Shown: in pieces, positions 1 to 7,612 of the stretch | Layout of the letters: each line of letters begins with the position of its first letter | Position numbering within the stretch: the first letter of the stretch is position 1 | Assembly (NCBI RefSeq): GCF_001677885.1 | Contig: NZ_LOCQ01000055.1 | Coordinates: 124,001-188,000, forward strand | Reading direction: 5' to 3' | DNA: 64,000 nt | Origin: Janthinobacterium psychrotolerans | GTDB lineage: Bacteria > Pseudomonadota > Gammaproteobacteria > Burkholderiales > Burkholderiaceae_D | Notes under the pieces: model-generated | Told to the model about the DNA's origin: nothing | Seen by the model: only the letters and a program-made list of their open reading frames with translations | The model's database searches: none | Position numbers and translations under genes: made by a program

Positions 1-497
1 TTGCGCACCTGCAAATACGCCAGCGCCGACAGCATGCCCGAGATCAAGGCTGTGATGGCGCCGGCCGCCTGCTCGGTTGCAAACACCGGCTGCAGCAGCA
101 GGGTGACGCCGACAAAGCTCATGGCGATTGCGGCCACCAGCGGCCATTCGACCTGCTGGCTCGCTTTCCACCAGCCGCCGGCCAGCAGGATCACGGCAAT
201 CCAGATCGGCGCCATGTAATTGAGCGTCATGGCGGTGGCCAGGGGCAGGATGGCGATCGCATAAAACCACAGCCACAGGGCGATCACGCCGACCACGCCG
301 CGCCACAGGTGCTGGCCCCACATGCCGGTTTTAAATGTACCACCCCGATACAGAATGGTGCAGGTCATTACGGTGATGCCGATGATGCCGCGATACATGA
401 CGATTTCCGAGGTCGAGTACATCTCCGAAGCGAGCTTGACGCAGACCCCCATGATGGCGAACATAAAGCTGGCAAACAGCATCCATAACGATTGCAT
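1..497 (-). CDS. EamA/DMT-family permease, 3' end outside window
   Basis: I translated this frame by hand from the start codon at 497 down to the window edge (165 codons, no stop). It begins MQSLWMLFASFMFAIMGVCV and continues through alternating hydrophobic helices, including a TM segment near residues 65-85 and the stretch TAMTLNYMAPIWIAVILLAG. This is the pattern of the EamA half of drug/metabolite exporters, which normally have ten TM helices in about 290 residues, so slightly over half the protein is visible. The substrate cannot be read from sequence. It lies 54 bp beyond the end of the Rieske oxygenase gene on the same strand, so the two could be cotranscribed. Confidence 0.8.
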   Translation of the reverse strand, partial: MQSLWMLFASFMFAIMGVCVKLASEMYSTSEIVMYRGIIGITVMTCTILYRGGTFKTGMWGQHLWRGVVGVIALWLWFYAIAILPLATAMTLNYMAPIWIAVILLAGGWWKASQQVEWPLVAAIAMSFVGVTLLLQPVFATEQAAGAITALISGMLSALAYLQVR

Positions 498-551
498 GTG
501 ATTCCTGGAAAACGAGAGAATAAAAAAAGGCCGCACGCGGCGGCCCAGAAA

Positions 552-1652
552 CTACAGTGCGATATTGTCGCGGTACCATTCGTGGAAGTGCTGCATGCCG
601 TCTTCCATCGGCGACTGGTAGGGGCCGGCTTCGTTGACGCCGCGCGCCATCAGCACCTTGCGGCCGGCATCCATGCGCTGGGCGATTTCATCGTCCTCGA
701 CGCAGGTTTCCATGTAGGCGGCGCGTTCGGCCTCGATGAATTCGCGCTCGAACAGCACGATTTCTTCCGGATAGTAGAACTCGACGACGTTGCGGGTTTT
801 CTGCGGGCCGTCCGGCCACAGGGTCGACACCACCAGCACGTGCGGATACCACTCGACCATGATGTTCGGATACAGGGTCAGCCAGATGGCGCCATACGGC
901 GGCGGTTCGCCGCCACGGAACTGCAGCACCTGTTCCTGCCATTTTTTATAGGCGGCCGAGCCCGACTGCTGCAGGCCGCGGTGCACGCCCACCGTCTGCA
1001 CGCTGTAGTCCTTGCCGAACTCCCAGCGCAGGTCGTCGCAGCTGACAAAGCTGCCCAGGCCCGGATGAAACGGTTCGACGTGATAGTCTTCGAGGTAGAC
1101 TTCGATAAAAGTCTTCCAGTTGTAGTCGCACTCGTGGATTTCCACGTGGTCGAACATATAGCCGGAAAAGTCGAGGTCTTTCGAGACGGACAGGTCTTTC
1201 AACTTGTCCATCACGTGGTAGCCATTCTGTTCGAACAGCAAGCCGTTCCAGCTTTGCAGCGGCGTTTTCGACAGGTTCAGGCACGGCGTCTCGGGGAAAT
1301 GCGGCGCGCCGATCAATTCGCCCTTGAGGTCGTAGGTCCAGCGGTGCAGCGGGCAGACGATATTGTTCGCATTGCCACGGCCATTGAACATCAGCGCCTG
1401 CCGGTGGCGGCAGACGTTGGACAGCACTTCGATGCCATTGGCGTTGCGCACCAGCATGCGTCCTTCGTTTTCGGACGCCAGGGTGGCAAAATCACCCGTT
1501 TCGGGCACCATCAGCTCATGCCCGATATAGCGCGGGCCGGCCTGGAACAATTGCTGCATTTCACGCTGCAACAGCGTTTCGTCAAAATAGACGTGGACCG
1601 GAAGTTGCGCGTTTGAACGCGCCAGCTTGGCGTGAGTAGCCAGATCGGACAT
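552..1652 (-). CDS. Rieske [2Fe-2S] aromatic ring-hydroxylating oxygenase, alpha subunit type
   Basis: The 366-residue protein carries the Rieske cluster motif C81-R-H83 ... C100-P-L-H103 and, downstream, a Y-H-x4-H iron site (H191, H196) in a SRPBCC-type catalytic domain. A later acidic stretch (VEDDE) is the likely source of the carboxylate ligand of the mononuclear iron. The family uses electrons from a reductase partner to hydroxylate aromatic or quaternary-amine substrates; no ferredoxin or reductase gene lies next to it here, and the substrate is unknown. I chose the ATG at 1652 (MSDLATHAKL), which follows a G-rich stretch; an upstream in-frame ATG at 1676 would add eight residues. Confidence 0.85.
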   Translation of the reverse strand: MSDLATHAKLARSNAQLPVHVYFDETLLQREMQQLFQAGPRYIGHELMVPETGDFATLASENEGRMLVRNANGIEVLSNVCRHRQALMFNGRGNANNIVCPLHRWTYDLKGELIGAPHFPETPCLNLSKTPLQSWNGLLFEQNGYHVMDKLKDLSVSKDLDFSGYMFDHVEIHECDYNWKTFIEVYLEDYHVEPFHPGLGSFVSCDDLRWEFGKDYSVQTVGVHRGLQQSGSAAYKKWQEQVLQFRGGEPPPYGAIWLTLYPNIMVEWYPHVLVVSTLWPDGPQKTRNVVEFYYPEEIVLFEREFIEAERAAYMETCVEDDEIAQRMDAGRKVLMARGVNEAGPYQSPMEDGMQHFHEWYRDNIAL

Positions 1653-2069
1653 CCCAACCCCCCATAATATGTACAACGGTCAGCAGGCTCCCCGGTCATC
1701 CCCTGGGCAGCCGCTACAGAGAGAAAGAATCCGCAAAGACCTGAATTCAAATTGGTTGAAACGGTATTTCGGACAGAACCGGCGATTATAGCGTGAATCG
1801 GCCCCAGCCATGCCAAACTCCCTGCCAGAAACGGCAGTATTTGACCCCTGGTGCAAGAAGACGACGCTTTGCGGCAGGTTTTCAGACAGATTGGGGCGAT
1901 TGCGGCCAACACCAGCGCGTAACGGCCAGTCTGTCCTGCTTTGAGCACGCCGTACACGCTTTAGTTTTCACTTAATACAGTGGTTTGTTCTAAAATACCG
2001 CTACTGTGCTGGCCGGGTATGCCCGGCATCGGCCGGCAAGCCCCTCGTGCCACGAAAAGATCTGAGTTT
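1653..2069. other. divergent intergenic region between Rieske gene and xseB
   Basis: This 417-bp gap contains no convincing reading frame. It holds a TAAAAT box at 1991-1996 that could be the -10 element of the xseB-ispA-dxs operon, without a good -35. Downstream, at 2012-2027, there is a short hairpin (GCCGGG, loop TATG, CCCGGC) in the probable xseB leader. Promoters for both divergent genes must lie here. Confidence 0.4.
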
Positions 2070-2315
2070 ATGTCCAAGAAATTAACTGCCGCCGCCGTGC
2101 CGGCCTCGTTTGAAGAGGCCATGGCCGAGCTCGCCCAACTGGTGACCCAAATGGAAGCGGGCCAGCTGCCGCTCGAAGCATCGGTCGCGGCCTACCAGCG
2201 CGGCTCCGAACTGGTCAAGTACTGTGCCGGCCAGCTCGACAGTGTCGAGTCGCAGGTGAAGGTGCTCGAAGGCGACATGCTGAAACCGTTTGCCGATGGC
2301 GAGGCGCTGCAATGA
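2070..2315 (+). CDS. xseB: exodeoxyribonuclease VII small subunit
   Basis: The 81-residue product has the family features: SFEEAMAELAQLVTQMEAGQL near the N-terminus, then LEASVAAYQRGSELVKYCAGQLDSVE, and a short acidic/hydrophobic tail. XseB binds the XseA catalytic subunit to form exonuclease VII, which degrades single-stranded DNA to acid-insoluble oligonucleotides. xseA is not in the window. The ATG at 2070 gives the normal family length; the longer in-frame start at 1980 would add 30 residues with no family similarity. It is the first gene of xseB-ispA-dxs, and its stop overlaps the ispA start by 4 bp (ATGA), indicating translational coupling. Confidence 0.95.
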   Translation: MSKKLTAAAVPASFEEAMAELAQLVTQMEAGQLPLEASVAAYQRGSELVKYCAGQLDSVESQVKVLEGDMLKPFADGEALQ

Positions 2316-3220
2316 CGGCGGTGGTCACGCCGGGCCTGACCTTTGGCGACTGGATGCAGGCCACCCAGGCCGGCGTGGAAAGCGCGCTCGAGCAGTTCTT
2401 GCCGGCATCGGATGTGATACCGCACAAGCTGCACGCGGCGATGCGCTATGCCCTGCTCGGTGGCGGCAAGCGCGTGCGCCCGTTGCTGGTGATGGCCGCA
2501 GGCGAGCTGTTCGAGGCTGACGCCGCCGCCCTGGCGCGCGCCGCTTGCGCGCTGGAAATGATACATGTGTATTCGCTGGTGCATGACGACATGCCCTGCA
2601 TGGACGACGACGCCTTGCGCCGTGGCAAGCCCACCGTGCATGTCGCCTACGATGAAGCGACCGCCCTGCTGGTCGGCGACGCGCTGCAGTCGCAGGCGTT
2701 CACCATCCTGGCCGAAGGCGCGGCAATTCCACCAGGACGGCAAATGGCGATGGTACGGCTGCTGGCGCAGGCGTCGGGTTCGTCCGGCATGTGCGGCGGC
2801 CAGGCGATCGATCTCGACAGCGTGGGCTTGTCCCTGAGCCTGCAGCAGCTGGAACAGATGCATCAGTTGAAGACGGGCGCCTTGCTGCGCGCGGCCGTGA
2901 TACTGGGCGCGCTGGCCGGCAAGGATCTCGAACCCGCCGACATGGCGTCGCTCGACGCCTATGCCAAGGCGGTGGGGCTGGCGTTCCAGGTGGTCGACGA
3001 CGTGCTCGACGCGACGGCCGATTCGGCCACCCTGGGCAAGACGGCAGGCAAGGATGCGGCGGCCAACAAGCCGACCTATGTATCGATACTGGGGCTGGAG
3101 CCGTCCAAGGCCCTGGCGGAACAATTGCGGTGCGACGCCCATGCGGCGCTGGCGCCATTCGGGGACAAGGCACGCCGCCTGCGCGAGCTGGCAGACCTGG
3201 TCGTGCAGCGGAAGGCTTAA
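2312..3220 (+). CDS. ispA: farnesyl diphosphate synthase (polyprenyl synthetase family)
   Basis: The 302-residue enzyme condenses isopentenyl diphosphate with DMAPP and GPP to make farnesyl diphosphate, the precursor of quinone side chains, undecaprenyl phosphate and heme O/A. The first aspartate-rich motif is at 92-100 (DDMPCMDDD) and the second at 229-233 (DDVLD); GGGKRVRP at 50-57 and GKTAGKDAAANKPTY near the C-terminus are also typical. The gene overlaps xseB by 4 bp, and dxs starts at the base after its stop, so the three form a tight operon linking isoprenoid supply steps. Later in this window ubiA, COX15 and cyoE use farnesyl- or polyprenyl-derived substrates. Confidence 0.96.
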   Translation: MTAVVTPGLTFGDWMQATQAGVESALEQFLPASDVIPHKLHAAMRYALLGGGKRVRPLLVMAAGELFEADAAALARAACALEMIHVYSLVHDDMPCMDDDALRRGKPTVHVAYDEATALLVGDALQSQAFTILAEGAAIPPGRQMAMVRLLAQASGSSGMCGGQAIDLDSVGLSLSLQQLEQMHQLKTGALLRAAVILGALAGKDLEPADMASLDAYAKAVGLAFQVVDDVLDATADSATLGKTAGKDAAANKPTYVSILGLEPSKALAEQLRCDAHAALAPFGDKARRLRELADLVVQRKA

Positions 3221-5092
3221 ATGAAACTGTTAGAAACCATCAATGAACCGGCGCAAGTGCGCCAGCTGTCCCGTTCGCAACTGGTGCCGCTGGCACAGGA
3301 ACTGCGCAGCTTCCTGCTCGACTCGGTGTCGAAAACCGGCGGCCACCTGTCGTCCAACCTCGGTACGGTCGAGCTGACCGTCGCGCTGCACTATGTGTTC
3401 AACACGCCGCACGACCGCATCGTGTGGGACGTCGGCCACCAGACCTATACCCACAAGATCCTGACGGGCCGGCGCGAGCGCATGCACACCCTGCGCCAGA
3501 AGGATGGTATTTCGGGTTTCCCGAAACGCGACGAAAGCGAATACGACACCTTCGGCACGGCCCACTCGTCGACCTCGATTTCGGCCGCGCTGGGCATGGC
3601 GCAGGCGGCCAAGATCAAGGGCGACCCGTTGCATGCGATCGCCGTGATCGGCGACGGCTCGATGACGGCCGGCATGGCCTTCGAGGCGATGAACAATGCG
3701 GGGGTGCAGGAAGACGTCAACCTGCTGGTAATTTTGAACGACAACGACATGTCGATCTCGCCGCCGGTCGGCGCGCTGAACCGCCACCTGGCGCGATTGA
3801 TGTCGGGCCAGTTCTATGCGGCCGCCAAGAACGTCGGCAAGTCGGTGTTGCCCGGTCCGGTGCTGGAACTGGCGAAACGCTTTGAAGAACACGCCAAGGG
3901 CATGGTGGTGCCGGCCACCATGTTCGAGGAATTCGGTTTCAATTACATTGGCCCCATCGATGGCCACGACCTCGATTCGCTGATCCCGACCTTGCAGAAC
4001 ATCAAGCAACTAAAGGGGCCGCAATTTCTGCACGTGGTGACGAAAAAAGGCCAGGGCTACAAGCTGGCCGAAGCCGAACCGATCCTGTACCACGGCACCG
4101 GCAAGTTCAATCCGCTCGAAGGCATCAAGCCGGCCACGGCGCCGGGCAAGATGACTTACACGGAAGTGTTCGGCAACTGGCTGTGCGACATGGCTGCGCA
4201 CGACAAGCGCCTGGTGGGCATCACACCGGCCATGCGGGAAGGCTCGGGCATGGTCAAATTCGAACAGCAGTATCCGAACCGTTATTTCGACGTCGGCATC
4301 GCCGAGCAGCATTCGGTGACGTTTGCCGGTGGCCTCGCCTGCGAAGGCCTGAAACCCGTGGTGGCGATCTATTCCACTTTTTTGCAGCGCGCCTATGACC
4401 AGCTGATCCACGACGTGGCGCTGCAAAACCTCGACGTGACGTTTGCGCTGGACCGCGCCGGCCTGGTCGGCGCCGATGGCGCCACCCACGCCGGCAACTA
4501 TGACATGGCGTTTTTGCGCTGCATCCCGAACATGGTCATCATGGCCGCCTCGGACGAAAACGAATGCCGCCAGATGCTCACCACCGGCTATTACTATCCG
4601 GGCCCGGCGGCAATACGCTATCCGCGCGGCGCCGGCGCCGGCGCCGCCATCGTGGCGGAACTGGCCAGCCTTGAAATCGGCAAGGGCGAGCTCAAACGCG
4701 AAGGCAAGAAGATCGCCATCCTGGCGTTTGGTTCGATGGTGGCGCCGAGTGTGGCCGCCGGCGACCAGCTCGATGCCACGGTGGCCAATATGCGCTTCGT
4801 CAAGCCGCTCGACGTGGCGCTGGTGAAACAGCTGGCGGCGGACCACGACTATCTGGTCACGGTGGAAGAGGGCTGCATCATGGGCGGCGCCGGTTCGGCC
4901 GTGGCCGAGGCACTGGCCGCCGAGGGCATCGTCAAGCCGATCCTGATGCTGGGCCTGCCGGACCAGTTCATCGACCATGGCGATCCGGTGCAGTTGCTCA
5001 AAGGCGTGGGCCTGGATGGCTTTGGTATCGCCGCGTCGATACGCCAGCGTTTTCCGCGCGACGCGAGCGAGCCGCGCTTGAGCGTGGTGTAA
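3221..5092 (+). CDS. dxs: 1-deoxy-D-xylulose-5-phosphate synthase
   Basis: DXS condenses pyruvate and glyceraldehyde 3-phosphate, using thiamine diphosphate, in the first step of the MEP isoprenoid pathway. The 623-residue length matches the family. Visible features are GGHLSSNLG (catalytic His at residue 42), the ThDP/Mg motif [18 protein letters not shown] beginning at residue 144, the transketolase-like pyrimidine domain with [13 protein letters not shown], and the C-terminal transketolase domain ending [10 protein letters not shown]. The ATG lies directly after the ispA stop codon. The gene is followed by two REP-like hairpins rather than a classical U-tract terminator. Confidence 0.97.
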   Translation: MKLLETINEPAQVRQLSRSQLVPLAQELRSFLLDSVSKTGGHLSSNLGTVELTVALHYVFNTPHDRIVWDVGHQTYTHKILTGRRERMHTLRQKDGISGFPKRDESEYDTFGTAHSSTSISAALGMAQAAKIKGDPLHAIAVIGDGSMTAGMAFEAMNNAGVQEDVNLLVILNDNDMSISPPVGALNRHLARLMSGQFYAAAKNVGKSVLPGPVLELAKRFEEHAKGMVVPATMFEEFGFNYIGPIDGHDLDSLIPTLQNIKQLKGPQFLHVVTKKGQGYKLAEAEPILYHGTGKFNPLEGIKPATAPGKMTYTEVFGNWLCDMAAHDKRLVGITPAMREGSGMVKFEQQYPNRYFDVGIAEQHSVTFAGGLACEGLKPVVAIYSTFLQRAYDQLIHDVALQNLDVTFALDRAGLVGADGATHAGNYDMAFLRCIPNMVIMAASDENECRQMLTTGYYYPGPAAIRYPRGAGAGAAIVAELASLEIGKGELKREGKKIAILAFGSMVAPSVAAGDQLDATVANMRFVKPLDVALVKQLAADHDYLVTVEEGCIMGGAGSAVAEALAAEGIVKPILMLGLPDQFIDHGDPVQLLKGVGLDGFGIAASIRQRFPRDASEPRLSVV

Positions 5093-5098
5093 AGATGC

Positions 5099-5195
5099 GT
5101 AGGTCGGATTAGCGCTTCGCGCGTAATCCGACAACCATGTTGGCACTGATCGTGGTGTTGTCGGATTACGGCCCGAAGGGCCTAATCCGACCTAC
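5099..5195. repeat. pair of REP-like palindromes in inverted arrangement (BIME-like)
   Basis: Copy A (5099-5135) and copy B (5157-5195) are each imperfect palindromes with stem GTCGGATTA/TAATCCGAC flanked by GTAG and CAAC ends. Copy B is nearly the reverse complement of copy A; they differ mainly in the loop (CGCTTCGCG against CGGCCCGAAGGGCC). The arrangement of two such hairpins in opposite orientation between convergent genes is that of a bacterial interspersed mosaic element. Copy B overlaps the end of the LacI-family gene. I saw no further copy in the window. Confidence 0.8.
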
Positions 5196-6195
5196 GGGCC
5201 GTGGAGGCCCTGACCACCAGCTCGGGCGCCGGCGCGATGCGCATGGGCGCCACCGACTGCGGCTCGGCGATCAGTTCCAGCAGCAGCGCCACCGACATGG
5301 CGGCCGCCTGCGCGGTCGGCACCGCCACCGTCGTCAATGCAGGACGGGCCTGGTGCGCGCCCTGGATGTCGGTCAGGCCGATCACCGACAACTGCTGCGG
5401 CACCTTGATGCCGAGGTCGGCCGCCGCATGCATCAGGCCCAGCGCCGGCAAGTCATTGGTGGCGAAGACGGCCGTGATCGACGGCGCGGCGGCCAGCATG
5501 GCGGCGCCGCCCTGCAAGCCCCCTTCGACCGAATCGTGTACCATCATCCTGTGTACCACGGCGTCGCCATGGCCCAGCTCCAGCAGCGCATCGTTGAAGC
5601 CGCGCTCGCGCTCGGCGTGCACGCCGCAGACGCCGCCGCCGACCATCACACCGATCTTGCGGTGGCCCAGCGCGATCAGATAGCGCGCCGCCAGCGCGCC
5701 GGCCAGGTGGAAATCGACGGCGACGCAGGGCAGGGCCGGCGGCTGGTGCGGTTTTTCCCACATGCCCAGCACCACGGTGGCGCCGCGCCGCGCGGTCGCC
5801 TGCAAGTCCTCGATGCAGATATTGGCGTTCATCACCAGCACGCCGTCGGACAAGGTGCCGGCGATCTGGTCGAGATAGGCGCGGCCGATATCGGGATCGT
5901 CGTTGGTGTTGCAGACGATCAGGAAGCGGCCATGCTGGCGCGCCGCCTGTTCGGCCGCCAGCGCGAATTCGGGATAAAACGGGTTGGCGATGCTCGACAC
6001 CATCAGCGCCAGGGTGGGGGCGCGGCCTTCGGCCAGCGCGCGCGCCGTCAGGTGGGGCCGGTAGCCGAGCGCTTCGACAGCGGCCAGCACGCGCGCGCGC
6101 GTGTCGGCGCCGACCTTGCCGCGCTGGCGCAGCACGTTCGAGACGGTGGCGGACGTGACGCCGGCGCGCTGGGCGACTTGGGACAGGGTGGTCAT
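5182..6195 (-). CDS. LacI-family transcriptional regulator of the adjacent galactoside operon
   Basis: The 337-residue protein starts with the LacI helix-turn-helix MTTLSQVAQRAGVTSATVSNVLR and the hinge helix region ending GYRPHLTARAL, followed by a periplasmic-binding-protein-like effector domain (SSIANPFYPEFALAAE, FATNDLPALG, LSVIGLTDI). It is divergent from the ABC/GH42 operon, so it most likely represses that operon and releases DNA when a galactoside or disaccharide binds. A perfect palindrome lies just upstream of the first operon gene. Oddity: the last five codons and the TAG stop lie inside REP-like copy B, so the repeat defines the C-terminus (ending TARRSD). Confidence 0.93.
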   Translation of the reverse strand: MTTLSQVAQRAGVTSATVSNVLRQRGKVGADTRARVLAAVEALGYRPHLTARALAEGRAPTLALMVSSIANPFYPEFALAAEQAARQHGRFLIVCNTNDDPDIGRAYLDQIAGTLSDGVLVMNANICIEDLQATARRGATVVLGMWEKPHQPPALPCVAVDFHLAGALAARYLIALGHRKIGVMVGGGVCGVHAERERGFNDALLELGHGDAVVHRMMVHDSVEGGLQGGAAMLAAAPSITAVFATNDLPALGLMHAAADLGIKVPQQLSVIGLTDIQGAHQARPALTTVAVPTAQAAAMSVALLLELIAEPQSVAPMRIAPAPELVVRASTARRSD

Positions 6196-6209
6196 GGGAG
6201 CGGGATCGG

Positions 6210-6227
6210 TTGCATGCGTGCATTCAA
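6210..6227. promoter_or_regulatory. 18-bp imperfect palindrome over the LacI-gene promoter
   Basis: TTGCATGCGTGCATTCAA has 8-bp arms matching at 7 of 8 positions around a 2-bp centre. It overlaps the predicted -10 box of the regulator gene, where an autorepression site would be expected. Its sequence differs from the operator-like palindrome at 6432-6447, so it may bind another regulator or be coincidental. Confidence 0.3.
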
Positions 6228-6250
6228 CAGGGTTCGGCGCCCTCTGTCAA
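6222..6250 (-). promoter_or_regulatory. predicted sigma-70 promoter of the LacI-family gene
   Basis: Read on the minus strand there is a perfect -35 box TTGACA (6250-6245), a 17-bp spacer, and a -10 box TTGAAT (6227-6222). Transcription would start about 20 bases before the ATG at 6195. Confidence 0.55.
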
Positions 6251-6310
6251 TGTGCGCTCGCCGGAGGGCGCGAACGCCGCGCTCATGTTGCGGTGCATCA
6301 TCGGATTCGA

Positions 6311-6339
6311 TTGCTTCATAAAAAAACTTTTGGTATATT
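6311..6339 (+). promoter_or_regulatory. predicted sigma-70 promoter upstream of the galactoside operon
   Basis: TTGCTT at 6311-6316 and TATATT at 6334-6339 are separated by 17 bp in an AT-rich stretch that stands out from the GC-rich surroundings. Transcription from here would begin near 6346 and give a leader of about 117 nt to the ATPase start at 6463. That leader contains both the terminator-like hairpin and the palindromic operator. Confidence 0.5.
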
Positions 6340-6394
6340 CGGTTCAAACGAGCGCATTCGAAACCATAATAATAAAAAAAACACGCAAAAGAGC

Positions 6395-6421
6395 GTGCCT
6401 GGCCAGCCGGGCACTTTTTTT
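6395..6421 (+). terminator. intrinsic terminator-like hairpin inside the operon leader
   Basis: GTGCCTGG, loop CCAG, CCGGGCAC forms an 8-bp stem with one G-T wobble and is followed by seven T residues (6415-6421). It lies after the predicted promoter and before the first structural gene. It may end a short leader RNA or act as an attenuator. A second small hairpin, CACGC/GCGTG at 6382-6397, shares three bases with its 5' arm and would compete with it. Confidence 0.6.
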
Positions 6422-6431
6422 AAGGCGAACT

Positions 6432-6447
6432 GGTTAAGCGCTTAACC
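6432..6447. promoter_or_regulatory. LacI-family operator: perfect 16-bp palindrome
   Basis: GGTTAAGCGCTTAACC is a perfect palindrome with the central AAGCGCTT core typical of LacI/GalR-family sites. It ends 15 bp before the ATPase start codon, beside the Shine-Dalgarno-like TGGAGA, and faces a divergently encoded LacI-family gene. Binding here would block initiation nearby or act as a roadblock to polymerase from the promoter at 6311-6339. Confidence 0.75.
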
Positions 6448-6462
6448 TACTGGAGACTAGGC

Positions 6463-7608
6463 ATGGCAAGCATTACCCTCAATGGCGTGCAGAAGTCGTA
6501 TGGCAACGGCGCCGCGGTGATCCGCAACGTCGACCTCGACATCGGCGAACATGAATTCTGCGTCTTTCTCGGCCCCTCGGGCTGCGGCAAGTCGACCCTC
6601 TTGCGCATGATTGCCGGCCTGGAAGATCTGTCGGGCGGCGAACTGCGCATCTCCGGCGAACTGATGAACGATGTGCCACCGGCCGAGCGCGGCGTGGCGA
6701 TGGTGTTCCAGAGCTATGCGCTGTTCCCGCACATGTCGGTGTACGACAATATCGGCTTCGGCCTGAAGCTGGCCAAGACGCCGAAAGATGAACTCGACCG
6801 GCGCGTGCGCGAAGCGGCGCGCGTGTTGCAGCTCGAAGAACTGCTGGAACGCAAACCGAAGCAATTGTCCGGCGGCCAGCGCCAGCGCGTGGCGATCGGC
6901 CGCGCCATCGTGCGCCGCCCCGGCGTGTTCCTGTTCGACGAACCGCTGTCCAACCTCGACGCCACCCTGCGCGGCCAGACCCGTATCGAAATCGCCCGCC
7001 TGCACAAGCAGTTCGTCGACGCCAGCGTGGTCTATGTGACGCACGACCAGGTCGAAGCGATGACCCTGGCCGACAAGATCGTGCTGCTGCGCGCCGGCCC
7101 TGACGTGCAGCGCCTGGGCAGCATCGCCCAGGTCGGCTCGCCGCTGGAGCTGTACCACCGCCCGAACAGCCGTTTCGTGGCTGGCTTTATCGGCTCGCCG
7201 CAAATGAATTTCCTGCCGGCCAAGGTGGTCGCGGGCGACAGCGATGCTGTGCGCGTCACGCTCGACCACACCGGTGAAACCATCAGCATCGAGGCCGATG
7301 GCCGCGCCTTGCGCGCAGGCCAGAACGTCTGCGTCGGCGTGCGCCCGGAGCACCTGCTGCTGGCGCCGCAAGAGAGCAATAGCATCGTGCGCCGCGTGAT
7401 GCTCGTCGAGCGCCTCGGCGAACAGACCTATCTGCATTTCGAGCAGGCCGGCGGCGATCCGTTGCTGGCCAAGGCGCCCGGCAATGTGGCCACCGAGGCC
7501 GGCGCCGAGCTGACCCTGGGCATGCTGGCGCGCCACTGCCATTTGTTTACCGACGATGGCAACGCCGTCGCGGCACCGTTCAATCCGCAACATCTTGCAC
7601 AGGAGTAA
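6463..7608 (+). CDS. sugar ABC transporter ATPase (MalK/UgpC type)
   Basis: The 381-residue cytoplasmic ATPase energises oligosaccharide import. Walker A is GPSGCGKST (37-45), the Q loop FQSYALFPH is near 82-90, the ABC signature LSGGQ is at 135-139, Walker B LFDE ends at 160, and the switch histidine is H194. A C-terminal TOBE/MalK-like domain follows from about residue 235. This domain architecture is that of CUT1-subfamily ATPases, which serve di- and oligosaccharide importers. It is the first gene of the operon; the beta-galactosidase start codon follows its stop by 4 bp, and the binding protein and both permeases lie downstream. Confidence 0.93.
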   Translation: MASITLNGVQKSYGNGAAVIRNVDLDIGEHEFCVFLGPSGCGKSTLLRMIAGLEDLSGGELRISGELMNDVPPAERGVAMVFQSYALFPHMSVYDNIGFGLKLAKTPKDELDRRVREAARVLQLEELLERKPKQLSGGQRQRVAIGRAIVRRPGVFLFDEPLSNLDATLRGQTRIEIARLHKQFVDASVVYVTHDQVEAMTLADKIVLLRAGPDVQRLGSIAQVGSPLELYHRPNSRFVAGFIGSPQMNFLPAKVVAGDSDAVRVTLDHTGETISIEADGRALRAGQNVCVGVRPEHLLLAPQESNSIVRRVMLVERLGEQTYLHFEQAGGDPLLAKAPGNVATEAGAELTLGMLARHCHLFTDDGNAVAAPFNPQHLAQE

Positions 7609-7612
7609 AGTC

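Noticed and set aside
5137..6321. 394-codon plus-strand frame across the LacI-family gene
   Set aside because: It is antisense to a clear LacI-family gene, and its product is low-complexity with no motif.
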